From Bremerella sp. TYQ1 (lineage in GTDB: Bacteria; Planctomycetota; Planctomycetia; Pirellulales; Pirellulaceae): a DNA stretch of 64,000 nucleotides. A program made the translations under genes and the position numbers. The notes below the pieces were generated by a model, which did no database searches, was not told the DNA's origin, and saw only the letters and a list, made by a program, of their open reading frames with translations. Numbering within the stretch: position 1 is the stretch's first letter; the number at the start of each line of letters is the position of its first letter. Positions 18,372 to 27,561 of the stretch are shown one piece after another. The stretch is taken from the NCBI RefSeq assembly GCF_020150455.1, contig NZ_CP083740.1:1426001-1490000 (forward strand). The letters are read 5' to 3'.

Positions 18372-19664
18372 CTACGGCTTGTCGGCTAGTTTCCAGAATT
18401 CAGGCTTGGTCTCGCGTAAGATCTCTGCAATCGCCTGGCGGTCTTCGCGACTCAGATGATCGAACTTTTCATCCTTATCGTTGCCTTCCAAGATAACACG
18501 CAGCTTGACGGCGATGTAAGCCTGCATTTCAAGGGGCAGGGCGTCGAATGTTTTCGAGTAAATCATGTAGCTACACGGATACTTAAACAGTCGTGTTCGC
18601 AGATCCAGTTGCCGAAGTGATCTACCCTGCGAGTCGGTTGGCCCTTTGTGTTGAAACTCCGTCGCGAATTTTGACGTACCTTCTATAGCATCGGTCAGTC
18701 TTGCTTCATCAACGAAAAGCATGTGTTCAACGACTTTGTCTCCAGCGGTGGAAATCCTGCGTAACGTTGACTCGCTGACATAATCGCTTGGACGTTCAAG
18801 GGCTTTATTCATCACCTGATCATGATGCGCCGATCGTCGTGCTTCGTGGCTTGCAAGCGTCAAATAGTTCTGCATTTGCAACTGATGCTCAAGTACCATC
18901 AACGCCACAATATCGCTGTGCGGCGTCAGATACTTTTCTACCGCAAAGTACTCACTCAGATCGGTAACGTTTGCTCCGGCATCACGGTCAATTTTCTCGG
19001 GGGCATTCCGATCTTTGGAAATCACATTTCCCATGTGCCGCATTTGTCCGTGGGAGCCGGTTACGTACCAACCTCCCCAGCGTTCCTCCAAAGGACTTGT
19101 TTGATCGGTGTTAAATGTCCCTGCTCCATAATGCGGCATGCCACCGGCGTTAACATACATCGATCGCACTAGCCCCCCAGGCACACGCTGCGTTCGCGAT
19201 GATGAATGGCAGACGGTGCATTGCCCTTTATCTCGGACGAACTTAGGGGACTCAGTCGACTCTTGTCCAAGCGTATAAAACACTTCCCCGCGGACTGGAT
19301 CTGTCGTCATGATTTCGACGACATCGCCGCGCTGAACCCAGCCAACGTACGAATCGTCGTTAAAATAAAGCGCTCGCGGGCGACGCGGTGAAATGTTCTG
19401 CAGCTGAAAACTTGTCTTCGAGTAAACCAACACCTGGGATTCCGGCGAGATCTCCAATGCTTTAAGAACCGAAGCCAAGTAGCCATGGTCTTCATCGGAC
19501 GTAAGTTGTTCGACACCTTCGTCTATTCGGTCTTGAAGTTGTGCGATCGGATTATCGACCGAGGGCTGGCTATAGTTGATCGGTTCCTGGTCGTAGGTCT
19601 CTTGCGCCCAAACCGGGGCAGTAATGAATGCGATCCAAACTAATGAGAACCTTGGCCAGCTCAT
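18372..19664 (-). CDS. Secreted cytochrome c-like protein with one heme-binding motif
   Basis: 430 aa from the ATG at 19664, chosen because GAGGTGG lies upstream and a signal peptide follows (MSWPRFSLVWIAFITAPVWAQ). A single c-type heme motif CTVCH appears about one third into the protein (KFVRDKGQCTVCHSSSRT). The rest is helical (YLTPHSDIVALMVLEHQLQMQNYLTLASHEARRS) and I do not recognise a named enzyme domain. It is probably a periplasmic redox protein. It precedes tag by 6 bases, but a functional link is unlikely. Confidence 0.8.
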   Translation of the reverse strand: MSWPRFSLVWIAFITAPVWAQETYDQEPINYSQPSVDNPIAQLQDRIDEGVEQLTSDEDHGYLASVLKALEISPESQVLVYSKTSFQLQNISPRRPRALYFNDDSYVGWVQRGDVVEIMTTDPVRGEVFYTLGQESTESPKFVRDKGQCTVCHSSSRTQRVPGGLVRSMYVNAGGMPHYGAGTFNTDQTSPLEERWGGWYVTGSHGQMRHMGNVISKDRNAPEKIDRDAGANVTDLSEYFAVEKYLTPHSDIVALMVLEHQLQMQNYLTLASHEARRSAHHDQVMNKALERPSDYVSESTLRRISTAGDKVVEHMLFVDEARLTDAIEGTSKFATEFQHKGPTDSQGRSLRQLDLRTRLFKYPCSYMIYSKTFDALPLEMQAYIAVKLRVILEGNDKDEKFDHLSREDRQAIAEILRETKPEFWKLADKP

Positions 19665-19875
19665 GAAGCCACCTCGATCGATTCGCGAGAGTTCAGGCAA
19701 TCCGCTAATGACGCCTGAATTTGCTAGGAAGGTGTTGTCGTGTGAAGTCCAAGGTACCTCCCCCTTAACTGGACGTCAACATCCACTTTAGGATCTAATT
19801 TCGTTGAAGATCGGTAGCACACCCCGCTATACTCGTTTTTTGGCGTCGCAAGCATCCTCAACGGAATCGCATGAT

Positions 19876-21429
19876 ATGAATCGTATTCTCTCCTCGAAGT
19901 TACTTCTTTGTCTGGCCCTATTGTTAGTTTCAAGTTCCGCGGTCGAAGCGGAGCAGCGCCCCAATATCATTATCATGATGGTCGACGATCTGGGTTTTTC
20001 TGATTTCGGTTGCTACGGCAGCGAAATCGAAACTCCCAACATCGATGCACTCGCCCAAAATGGACTTCGTTTTCGCAACTTCTATAACACCGGAAAGTGC
20101 CACTCTTCACGTGTTTCATTGCTGACCGGACTTTATTGCGATCAAGCAGGCAGCGAGTCGCTTAAGCGTGGCGTCACAATCGCCGAAGTCCTCGGCCAAT
20201 CGGGCTATACCACGGCAATGGTTGGCAAATGGCATCTTAGCAAGCAGCCAACCGACTTTGGCTTTCAGCGCTACTTTGGCCACCTTTCCGGGGCTACGAA
20301 CTTCTTCACCGGCGATGAAACGTTTCGCCTTAATGGTGAGAAGTGGGATGACTTCGGCGACGATTTTTACACAACCGATGCCAATCTTAAGTGGGCGAAG
20401 ACGTTCCTCAACGAGTCCCTAACCGAATCGCCAGACAAACCGTTTTTCCTTTATATCGCCCAGAACGCACCCCATTATCCGTTGCATGTTCGGGAAGAAG
20501 ACTATCGCAAATATGAAAACCGCTACCGTGAAGGGTGGGACCAGCTTCGATCGGAACGTTATCAGCGTCAGTTGGAGATGGGGCTGATACCTAAAGATTG
20601 GGCTCTTTCGCCTCGTCCCGAACTCGTCCCGGAATGGGACGCTTTGACGGAGGAACAGCGAGACTGGGAGCGCCGTCGCATGGCAGCATTTGCTGGCATG
20701 GTCGACCGAATCGATCAGACGACAGGAAAGCTTGTCGAGTTCTTGAAGGAGAAACAGGTCTTCGACAACACGCTGATATTGATTTGTTCCGACAATGGTG
20801 CGTGCCCCTTTGATCGAACGCGCGGCAAGCAATACGAACCATGGGATCCTCGCTCTTACTGGTGCTACGACACTGGCTGGTCACACGTCGGCAATACCCC
20901 GTTTCGGCTACATAAACAAAATCAGCACGAGGGAGGCATTTCGTCTCCTCTTATCGTGCATTGGCCGGACGGTTTGAAAACCAAACCTGGCACAATTTCG
21001 TCGCAGCCAGGTCATCTGATCGATTTTATGGCCACATGCGTTGACGTTGGAAATTCGAAGTACCCGAGTGACTGGCCCGGCCGAAAATTAGAACCCCTGC
21101 AAGGCAAATCACTCGTGCCGATCTTACAAGACCAGACACGTGAGCCGCACGAATTTCTGTATTTCCACTTCGCAACGAACCGCGCGATCAGGCTGGGGAA
21201 ATGGAAAGTCGTAACCCACCGTGCCTCTCGCTGGGAGCTCTACGACATTGAAAAGGATGGCACCGAACTGAACGATCTCGCCGCAGAAAATCCGGCACTC
21301 GTCGAAGAGTTATCACAGTTGTGGCATAAAACGGCATCCGAAATCGATCACTTGCCGGAAAAGCAGACCAAACCGGTTTCTGGTAAAAAACCTCCTCTAC
21401 TTAAGAAGGAAGGAACACCTGCGAAGTGA
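19876..21429 (+). CDS. Secreted sulfatase
   Basis: 517 aa from the ATG at 19876, with a signal peptide (MNRILSSKLLLCLALLLVSS, cleavage near VEAEQ). The sulfatase core starts PNIIIMMVDDLGFSDFGCYG, and the formylglycine site is KCHSSRVSLLTGL. The Cys is present, but the usual Pro/Ala at +2 is Ser (CxSxR). Metal and sulfate ligands appear in MVGKWHLSKQ and ICSDNGACP. The C-terminus has the common WELYDIEKDGTELNDLA. It likely removes sulfate esters from algal or other marine polysaccharides. No sulfatase-maturing enzyme is nearby. Confidence 0.93.
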   Translation: MNRILSSKLLLCLALLLVSSSAVEAEQRPNIIIMMVDDLGFSDFGCYGSEIETPNIDALAQNGLRFRNFYNTGKCHSSRVSLLTGLYCDQAGSESLKRGVTIAEVLGQSGYTTAMVGKWHLSKQPTDFGFQRYFGHLSGATNFFTGDETFRLNGEKWDDFGDDFYTTDANLKWAKTFLNESLTESPDKPFFLYIAQNAPHYPLHVREEDYRKYENRYREGWDQLRSERYQRQLEMGLIPKDWALSPRPELVPEWDALTEEQRDWERRRMAAFAGMVDRIDQTTGKLVEFLKEKQVFDNTLILICSDNGACPFDRTRGKQYEPWDPRSYWCYDTGWSHVGNTPFRLHKQNQHEGGISSPLIVHWPDGLKTKPGTISSQPGHLIDFMATCVDVGNSKYPSDWPGRKLEPLQGKSLVPILQDQTREPHEFLYFHFATNRAIRLGKWKVVTHRASRWELYDIEKDGTELNDLAAENPALVEELSQLWHKTASEIDHLPEKQTKPVSGKKPPLLKKEGTPAK

Positions 21430-21526
21430 CGTTCTCGCCTAAGCTTGGTTGCTCTGGATAGGCGGATTCGGGTACGTTGTGTCCCAATCGCCACCATAAC
21501 ATTCTCGGCACTGGGCAATAGCAAGC

Positions 21527-22474
21527 ATGATCGTCACAGAAAAAGACAGCTGGTTCGGTATGATCTTCGCCGTTCATGGAACGACGATGGAACACATCTG
21601 GCCACGCATTGCGATTGTGTTCGTGTGGTCGATCTTGATCACATTCGTTGCTTATGTTTTTCCGGACCACGCCTATTCGCTGACGATGGCTCCGTTCACG
21701 GTCGTTGGTCTGGCGTTGGCCATTTTTCTTGGCTTTCGAAACACGGCGGCTTACGACCGGTACTGGGAAGGACGAAAGCTCTGGGGCCGGATGGTCAATG
21801 TCTGTCGCAGTTTCACTATGCAGATTAATACGTTGATCGACGATCCCAATGCCTCGGATTCGCCAGACGTGAAAGAGCGTCGACAGGTCATGGCGATCGA
21901 GATGATCGCCTATATCCATGCACTTAGGCATCGATTACGCGAATCCGATGCCGGTGAGGAAATAAGCAAGTTTCTTCCCAACGATGACCAACTTGCCCAT
22001 GATTTGAAACAGGATAACCTACCGGCCGCCATTGCTGATCGCATTTCACGGAACATCAACGCGGCCTGGCGGGAAGGTAAGTTAGATACGTACCATGTGC
22101 CGCTCTTGCATGAATGCCTAACGGAGATGCTGGCCATTCAAGGAGGTTGCGAGCGGATCAAGAGCACGCCAATTCCTTTTACTTACAGCGTGCTGACGCA
22201 CCGTTCTGTGTTTATTTACTGCATGGCACTTCCCTGCGGCCTACACGACACCGTTCATCTTATGACACCTCTAGTGGTCGGCCTGGTCGCCTACTTTTTT
22301 CTCGGTCTCGATGCGGTCGGCGACGAAATCGAGCAGCCATTCATGACCGACGACAACGATCTTCCACTGTTGCAACTGACCACCATGATCGAACGCAACA
22401 TTCGCCAACTGTCAGGTCAACCAGAAGAAGACCTGCCAGCACCAATCACACCGGTCGACCATTTATTGACGTAA
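21527..22474 (+). CDS. Bestrophin-family membrane protein
   Basis: 315 aa with the bestrophin/RFP-TM pattern: MIVTEKDSWFGMIFAVHG, a first TM helix (IAIVFVWSILITFVAYVF), then FLGFRNTAAYDRYWEGRKLWG, which is the most conserved part, and later SVLTHRSVFIYCMALPCGL and VVGLVAYFFLGLDAVGDEIEQPF. Bacterial members are anion or cation channels of the inner membrane. No obvious operon partners. Confidence 0.92.
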   Translation: MIVTEKDSWFGMIFAVHGTTMEHIWPRIAIVFVWSILITFVAYVFPDHAYSLTMAPFTVVGLALAIFLGFRNTAAYDRYWEGRKLWGRMVNVCRSFTMQINTLIDDPNASDSPDVKERRQVMAIEMIAYIHALRHRLRESDAGEEISKFLPNDDQLAHDLKQDNLPAAIADRISRNINAAWREGKLDTYHVPLLHECLTEMLAIQGGCERIKSTPIPFTYSVLTHRSVFIYCMALPCGLHDTVHLMTPLVVGLVAYFFLGLDAVGDEIEQPFMTDDNDLPLLQLTTMIERNIRQLSGQPEEDLPAPITPVDHLLT

Positions 22475-22626
22475 GGGAGCAGGAATAGCCCATTTTATGC
22501 CTGCGAAGGACTGATTAACCTTCGATGAATTTATGCTGCAAGTACCCCCGGCGCCTCGTCTTGCTAAGGTAAACTGACTGGCCTTGCAACGTTGCTTTAA
22601 CGCTTTGTGTCTGCTTAGTTGGTGCC

Positions 22627-25600
22627 ATGACATCTCATAGAGATCAAACCGCAAATAAATGGTTGCTTGCGGTCATGCTTCAAATCTCTGGCGCCTGTGC
22701 ACTAACGTTTCAGGTAATCTGGATCCGCGAGTTCCGCTCGATTTTTGGAGCGACAACCAGCGCGTCAGCGGCAGTTCTCGCGATCTTTATGGGTGGCCTG
22801 GGCGTTGGCAATTTAATCTTTGGCTCTCGAATTGATCGCTCGCGAAGGCCACTTCGCTTTTACGCATTTTTGGAACTAGGCATCGCAGCATCCGCAGCCC
22901 TTAGCCCATTTCTGATTGAATGGGTACGAAGCTTCTATTTTTACCTGGGAGGCCAGCAGACACTCGGCCTTCATTGGGCCACCCTACTGCGACTGTTAGC
23001 ATCCGCGACCGTTCTTTCACTGCCCACTATATTGATGGGCGGTACTATGCCAGCGGTAGCCAAAGCGGTCTCGGACGACACAGACGAACACCGCCAGGCG
23101 ATGGCGCTGCTATACGGGATAAATACACTTGGAGCCGTTTCAGGAGCGTGGATAAGCAATTTTGTCCTGCTCGAACTATTAGGTAACCAAGGACTGCTTT
23201 GGCAAACCTGCCTAGTTAACGGCCTTCTTGGATGCGTGGCATGGTACTACGCGAGTCGTCTTCAAAGTTCAGAAGCGGTTGCCCAAAGCCCATCGAAAAC
23301 ATCTGCAATCCCTGCCGAGGAACGACAAAACAACGATTCAATTTGGATTGTCTGTGTGGCATCTGCGGCGGTCGGATGCGTTTTCTTTTTGATGGAAATC
23401 GTCTGGTACCGCATGCTTGGTCCACTGCTTGGCGGCACGACGTATACGTTTGGTCTAATTCTCTGCACGGCTCTACTAGGAATTGGATTGGGCGGGGCGA
23501 TCTACAGTTTTGTCGGCAAATGGATTAAGCCGACCCTTTCCTGGCTCGCACTGACTTGTTCGTGTGAGGCTTTATTGTTGGCGATTCCATTTTGGTGGGG
23601 CGACGATATCGCCCTGTGGGCGCTTCGCCTGCAGGAAGCGTCGATTACTTCATTCCAGCAACAGATTTGGCATTGGATGCAAATAGCGTCGTTTGTGATT
23701 CTTCCGACGGCGGTCGTTGCTGGATTTCAGTTTCCATTAATCGTTGCAATTGCAGGCAAGGGAAATCACGACATTGGGAAACATGTTGGCTGGACGTTTG
23801 CCTCCAATACCGTAGGAGCAATCACCGGTTCGTTAATCGGAGGTTTCTTTCTACTCCCCATGCTTAGCGCTCCTGGGCTTTGGCAGGCTTGTGTTGTCAT
23901 CCTTGCCATTCTTTCTGTCGGTCTCTTCTGTTTCGACGCTGGTCGGCAAACACTTTCCAGTATCTCAATTTCGGCGATCTCGCTTGTCGCTATCCTCGCT
24001 ATCGCGACAGGAGGTCCCTCGGCTGTTTGGCGGCATTCGGGAATTGGTGCCGGTCGAGCACATCTTGCGGACAACCTCCCCAATTCAATTCGAGATTTCA
24101 CCCAGGGAGCACGCCGCAAGGTTGTCTGGGAATCGGAGGGGTTAGAGTCGAGCATTGCGATCACTGCCAACGATGGTCTTTCATTCATCGTTGATGGTAA
24201 GAACGATGGAAATGCTTACTCAGACGCGGGGACGCAGATTGGGCTTGGAATCTTAGGACCGATCCTTCACCCGAATAGTGAGTCGGGTCTCGTCATTGGG
24301 CTTGGTACTGGAGAATCGGCGGGGTGGTTCGCTGCCCAACGCCCGGTTAAGCACGTTGATGTTGTCGAACTAGAACCATCGGTCGTCAAGATGGCCGAAC
24401 TATGTGCGTCGGTAAGCCAAGACGCGCTAGACAACCCTAAACTTCATTTGCACTTTAACGATGCCCGAGAATTTCTCTTTACGACCCAGCGAAAATACGA
24501 CGTCATCATTTCCGAGCCTTCGAACCCTTATCGGGCCGGAATCGCGAATCTGTATACCAAGGAGTTCTATCAGTCCGTTGACAATTGCCTGACTGACAAT
24601 GGACGTTTCTTGCAATGGCTACAAGGCTATGAAATCGACTCTCGAACAGTAGAAGTCGTGATCGTTACTTTGCGATCAGTATTCCCCGACGTTCAAGTGT
24701 GGCAAACGAAGTCGCGCGATATGGTGTTCGTTTGTGGTCGCGTGCCGACATCTTCAGATAACTATCTTGCTGCGATTGAGAGCAAGATCCGTGAACCAAT
24801 GATGCGCGAGGCCCTGCGTCTTGGGTGGCGAGTGAATGATTCGGCTGGATTTCTCGCCCGCTACGTTTGCGGTTCTCAAACGCTTGACTCGATCGTCGCC
24901 GATTCGCACTTTCGACCTAACACAGACGATCGAAACCTTCTCGAATACGCGTTCGCAAAAAGCGTCGGCAAGACGACACCATTTTCTATCACGGACCTGC
25001 AAGCGAAAGCAATTTCCTTAAACGACGACTTACCATTATCAGTTTCGCAGGAAGAAAGAGATAAAATCATTCGCCGAAGAATGTCGATGCATGCCTACCT
25101 GGGCGGTATTGTGCCGGTCGATAATTCGCTCTCAAAGAACGAGCAACAACGGGCTCACGCGCTGAATGCTTATCTCCAAAAAAATTTCGTCCACGCGAAT
25201 GCTCTTTTCGATTCTGCAGGTGTCGACGAGTTATGCCCCGTCGAGGCGGTCCTTTACGCCCATACTTGTGCGGAGTCGAAAAAACCAATCGATCCACAAA
25301 TACTTGAAACGGTAAAGCAGCATAGTCTCACCGAATTTCACGCGATCCAAGCAATAGCTAAAAATCGCAACAAGCAATACGCCGAAGCGGCGCAGCATAT
25401 CAATGAGATGTTAAGCGAACTACAAACCGATCCATGGGCTCTTTCGCAGATCTTAAGGGCATCGTTCGTTCCAATGGTTGAAATCGCAGAGCGTGATCGG
25501 AATGCAGGTGCACAATTCTTCGAGGGTCTTAGCTCTCCCTTCGCCATGCACCGGATGGCAGACGAACGTTTACTAGTTCGGTATTTGATCGCGGAAAACC

Positions 25601-25761
25601 TGACCGAAAAGACAGCCTTAGAAGCGATGCAAGCTTTGGAGCCTCACGTTCCTTGGCGAGAGTCTCTACTATTGGCGCGTGCAAGAATTTACGAAAAGAC
25701 CAACCACCCGCTTCGCGAGCAGGCTAGAAAAGATCTCCTCGAGTTCACCTCACAAAAGTAG
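22627..25761 (+). CDS. Fused MFS-type membrane domain and spermidine-synthase-like domain
   Basis: 1044 aa. Residues about 1-470 hold many TM helices of the MFS-like half (IFMGGLGVGNLIFGSRIDRS, LPTILMGGTMPAVAKAV). Residues about 500-720 form a spermidine-synthase-type methyltransferase fold: VIGLGTGESAGWF, VVELEPSVVKMAE, FNDAREFLFTTQRKYDVIISEPSNPYRAGIANLYTKEFY. The aminopropyl-transfer Asp of true SpeE is replaced in SEPSNP, as in this fused family. The last 250 residues are helical, TPR-like. Polyamine synthesis is therefore uncertain; membrane-linked transfer of a small group is possible. Confidence 0.88.
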   Translation: MTSHRDQTANKWLLAVMLQISGACALTFQVIWIREFRSIFGATTSASAAVLAIFMGGLGVGNLIFGSRIDRSRRPLRFYAFLELGIAASAALSPFLIEWVRSFYFYLGGQQTLGLHWATLLRLLASATVLSLPTILMGGTMPAVAKAVSDDTDEHRQAMALLYGINTLGAVSGAWISNFVLLELLGNQGLLWQTCLVNGLLGCVAWYYASRLQSSEAVAQSPSKTSAIPAEERQNNDSIWIVCVASAAVGCVFFLMEIVWYRMLGPLLGGTTYTFGLILCTALLGIGLGGAIYSFVGKWIKPTLSWLALTCSCEALLLAIPFWWGDDIALWALRLQEASITSFQQQIWHWMQIASFVILPTAVVAGFQFPLIVAIAGKGNHDIGKHVGWTFASNTVGAITGSLIGGFFLLPMLSAPGLWQACVVILAILSVGLFCFDAGRQTLSSISISAISLVAILAIATGGPSAVWRHSGIGAGRAHLADNLPNSIRDFTQGARRKVVWESEGLESSIAITANDGLSFIVDGKNDGNAYSDAGTQIGLGILGPILHPNSESGLVIGLGTGESAGWFAAQRPVKHVDVVELEPSVVKMAELCASVSQDALDNPKLHLHFNDAREFLFTTQRKYDVIISEPSNPYRAGIANLYTKEFYQSVDNCLTDNGRFLQWLQGYEIDSRTVEVVIVTLRSVFPDVQVWQTKSRDMVFVCGRVPTSSDNYLAAIESKIREPMMREALRLGWRVNDSAGFLARYVCGSQTLDSIVADSHFRPNTDDRNLLEYAFAKSVGKTTPFSITDLQAKAISLNDDLPLSVSQEERDKIIRRRMSMHAYLGGIVPVDNSLSKNEQQRAHALNAYLQKNFVHANALFDSAGVDELCPVEAVLYAHTCAESKKPIDPQILETVKQHSLTEFHAIQAIAKNRNKQYAEAAQHINEMLSELQTDPWALSQILRASFVPMVEIAERDRNAGAQFFEGLSSPFAMHRMADERLLVRYLIAENLTEKTALEAMQALEPHVPWRESLLLARARIYEKTNHPLREQARKDLLEFTSQK

Positions 25762-26033
25762 TTGCCCCACTTCCTGCCTAACGCCGCGAACCCTGTCTTC
25801 CCATTAATCCGCTGCGTAATTGGGATCATCGCCAGGTTTTTCACTTACCCTCCAACGTCGGGGATCGCGATGGTCGGTGGCTTCTATTTCAGGGCTAAAC
25901 CTCTCGGATTTCCACAGACGAACCGTGGGGGTGGTTGTCGTGTCATGTAGATCTGTTCTGTTGACGCAGAAAGCTCGGCTATCTTGTCCTAGCTTGGAAC
26001 AACGCCCCGGAAAGAGAAGTAGGTTAACCGCAG
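25762..26033. other. Intergenic spacer (272 bases)
   Basis: This lies between the fused MFS/spermidine-synthase gene and the MFS gene. I see no coding signal. AAGAGAAGTAGG at its end can serve as the ribosome binding site of the MFS gene. Confidence 0.4.
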
Positions 26034-27320
26034 ATGACGGAGCAAACGGTCACGGATTCCGTAGAAGACTCTTCCGAGAGCCATTCCCACAGCGCAGAGG
26101 AACCCGGCGTTCACCTGTCGCTGACAGTACTTCTCGCTGCCACGGTCGGCTTAGTTGTCGGGAATCTTTATTACGCCCAACCACTGTTGCCATTGATTGC
26201 CAGCGAACTTGGCTTGACGGAAGCTCAAGTGGGAGGCGCGGCAACATTAGGCATGTTGGCACAAGCTGGCGGCATGTTATTTCTTTTGCCGTTAGGCGAT
26301 ATCTATGATCGACGGCCGTTTATCCTGGCTTCAGTAGGCTCTTCCATTCTTTCTCTGCTGGCTGTTTCGACGTCTAACGGCATCGTTTGGTTTTCGGTGG
26401 CTTGCTTCGTACTAGGGCTTTCGACTATCGGTACCCACATGACGATATCGCTGGCAGCAAGCCTTGCTCATGAGCGTCAGCGAGGGTTTGTCGTTGGTAC
26501 TGTTTTCGGCGGACTCCTGACAGGCCTCCTCATGTCGCGAGCTTTAAGCGGGCTGCTCGGTTCGATATGGGGCTGGCGTCCTGTTTACTATCTTGCCGCC
26601 GGAATGCTTTCCGTCTTGTTCTTATTGCTGTGGGTGAAACTTCCCAAGTCTGCCCCCCAATCTCGACTGACCTATCCGCAGCTACTGCAATCGATGGGAA
26701 CGCTTTTGCGAAACGAACCGGTCCTACGCGCCGCGTGCGTTTATGGAAGTGCTTCGTTTGCTGGGTTCGGTGCATTTTGGGTGACACTTGCGTTTCACCT
26801 CGAACAACCACCGATGGAATATGGCAGCGATGTCGCCGGCATGCTGGGACTCTTAGCGATCGTCGGCGCGATTGCGGCAGGGCCAGTTGGGAAACTAGCA
26901 GACAAAGTTGGCGCTGTTTATATCCAAGGGCCATCTCTTTTGCTTACCTTCGTGTCCTTCGTAGGTATGGGCCTATGGGGAACATCGCTATGGGTGCTCG
27001 CCATTGGTGTCATCTTAATGGACTTGGGGATGCAGGCCGTTCACGTTTGCAATCAGTCTCGCATTTACAGCCTGATTCCCGAAGCTCGTAATCGTCTTGG
27101 TGCGGTGTACGTGGTGACCTACTTCCTAGGCGGCTCGGTCGGATCGGCCATCGGAGTTTGGGCATGGACTCGTTGGGGCTGGACCGGTGTCTGCTTTAGT
27201 GCCTCGACGTTTCTTTTCATTGCACTTGCCAGTTTCGCGGCACAGCGAATTAAACATCGCTCGCAGCAGATCTCGAGTGATTCTGATCCTCAGCCTGCCT
27301 CCTGTAGTCACCGAGGATAA
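26034..27320 (+). CDS. MFS transporter
   Basis: 428 aa with about 12 TM helices. The loop 2-3 signature is LPLGDIYDRRPFILASVG, and the second-half equivalent is VGKLADKVGAVYIQGP. The start LLAATVGLVVGNLYYAQPLLPLIASELGL is characteristic of the drug-proton or arabinose-efflux-permease-type MFS group. The first 25 residues are Ser/Glu/His-rich and cytoplasmic. Substrate unknown. It ends just upstream of the retron locus but has its own hairpin terminator, so it is probably not part of it. Confidence 0.9.
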   Translation: MTEQTVTDSVEDSSESHSHSAEEPGVHLSLTVLLAATVGLVVGNLYYAQPLLPLIASELGLTEAQVGGAATLGMLAQAGGMLFLLPLGDIYDRRPFILASVGSSILSLLAVSTSNGIVWFSVACFVLGLSTIGTHMTISLAASLAHERQRGFVVGTVFGGLLTGLLMSRALSGLLGSIWGWRPVYYLAAGMLSVLFLLLWVKLPKSAPQSRLTYPQLLQSMGTLLRNEPVLRAACVYGSASFAGFGAFWVTLAFHLEQPPMEYGSDVAGMLGLLAIVGAIAAGPVGKLADKVGAVYIQGPSLLLTFVSFVGMGLWGTSLWVLAIGVILMDLGMQAVHVCNQSRIYSLIPEARNRLGAVYVVTYFLGGSVGSAIGVWAWTRWGWTGVCFSASTFLFIALASFAAQRIKHRSQQISSDSDPQPASCSHRG

Positions 27321-27327
27321 AGGAGGC

Positions 27328-27353
27328 GAAGGGAAATCTTCGAGATTCCTTTC
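27328..27353 (+). terminator. Putative terminator hairpin after the MFS gene
   Basis: An 11-bp stem with one bulged A and a TCG loop (GAAGGGAAATCT / AGATTCCTTTC) begins 7 bases after the MFS stop. Only a weak T run follows. It separates the transporter from the retron RNA. Confidence 0.45.
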
Positions 27354-27373
27354 CTTTGCCACATCGACTTCGC

Positions 27374-27379
27374 TATCAT
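27374..27379 (+). promoter_or_regulatory. Possible -10 box of the retron promoter
   Basis: TATCAT lies 7 bases before the a1 repeat, about where a promoter for the retron RNA is expected. No convincing -35 is visible, so this is tentative. Confidence 0.25.
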
Positions 27380-27386
27380 AGCGCCC

Positions 27387-27554
27387 GGGCGACGGGATGC
27401 GTTAAGCTGGGCTTGAAGACCATCGCGTCGACCAGGCCTCTCTGGGGTTACCCCAGGGGATCTTCAGTGGTTGTCCATTTCGCCGCGTGAGTTGACCTGC
27501 GTTTCACGCAGAACGACTCACGCCAGACCGGATTCGTTAGCCAGCCCGTCGCCC
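27387..27554 (+). ncRNA. Retron msr-msd non-coding RNA
   Basis: The element is bounded by a perfect 10-bp inverted repeat: a1 GGGCGACGGG (27387-27396) and a2 CCCGTCGCCC (27545-27554). After a1 comes TTAAGC; its G at 27406 is the best candidate for the branching guanosine. The msr part folds as an outer stem (27413-27419 with 27461-27467) enclosing a strong hairpin, CTGGGG-TTA-CCCCAG (27442-27456, extendable to 27439-27459). The msd part is a long hairpin at 27485-27523. The order a1, msr stems, msd hairpin, a2, then RT gene is exactly that of retrons. Boundaries other than a1/a2 are inferred by eye; no folding program was used. Confidence 0.78.
27485..27523 (+). repeat. msd hairpin (expected template of the retron ssDNA)
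   Basis: An outer 8-bp stem GCGTGAGT (27485-27492) / ACTCACGC (27516-27523) and an inner 6-bp stem CTGCGT (27497-27502) / ACGCAG (27506-27511) with loop TTC are separated by an internal loop of 4 bases on each side. A long imperfect hairpin is the typical shape of the reverse-transcribed msd. Confidence 0.65.
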
Positions 27555-27561
27555 ACTTTGT

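Noticed and set aside
26034..27320. MFS transporter as part of the retron operon
   Set aside because: A hairpin follows its stop, and the retron RNA has its own position and probable promoter.
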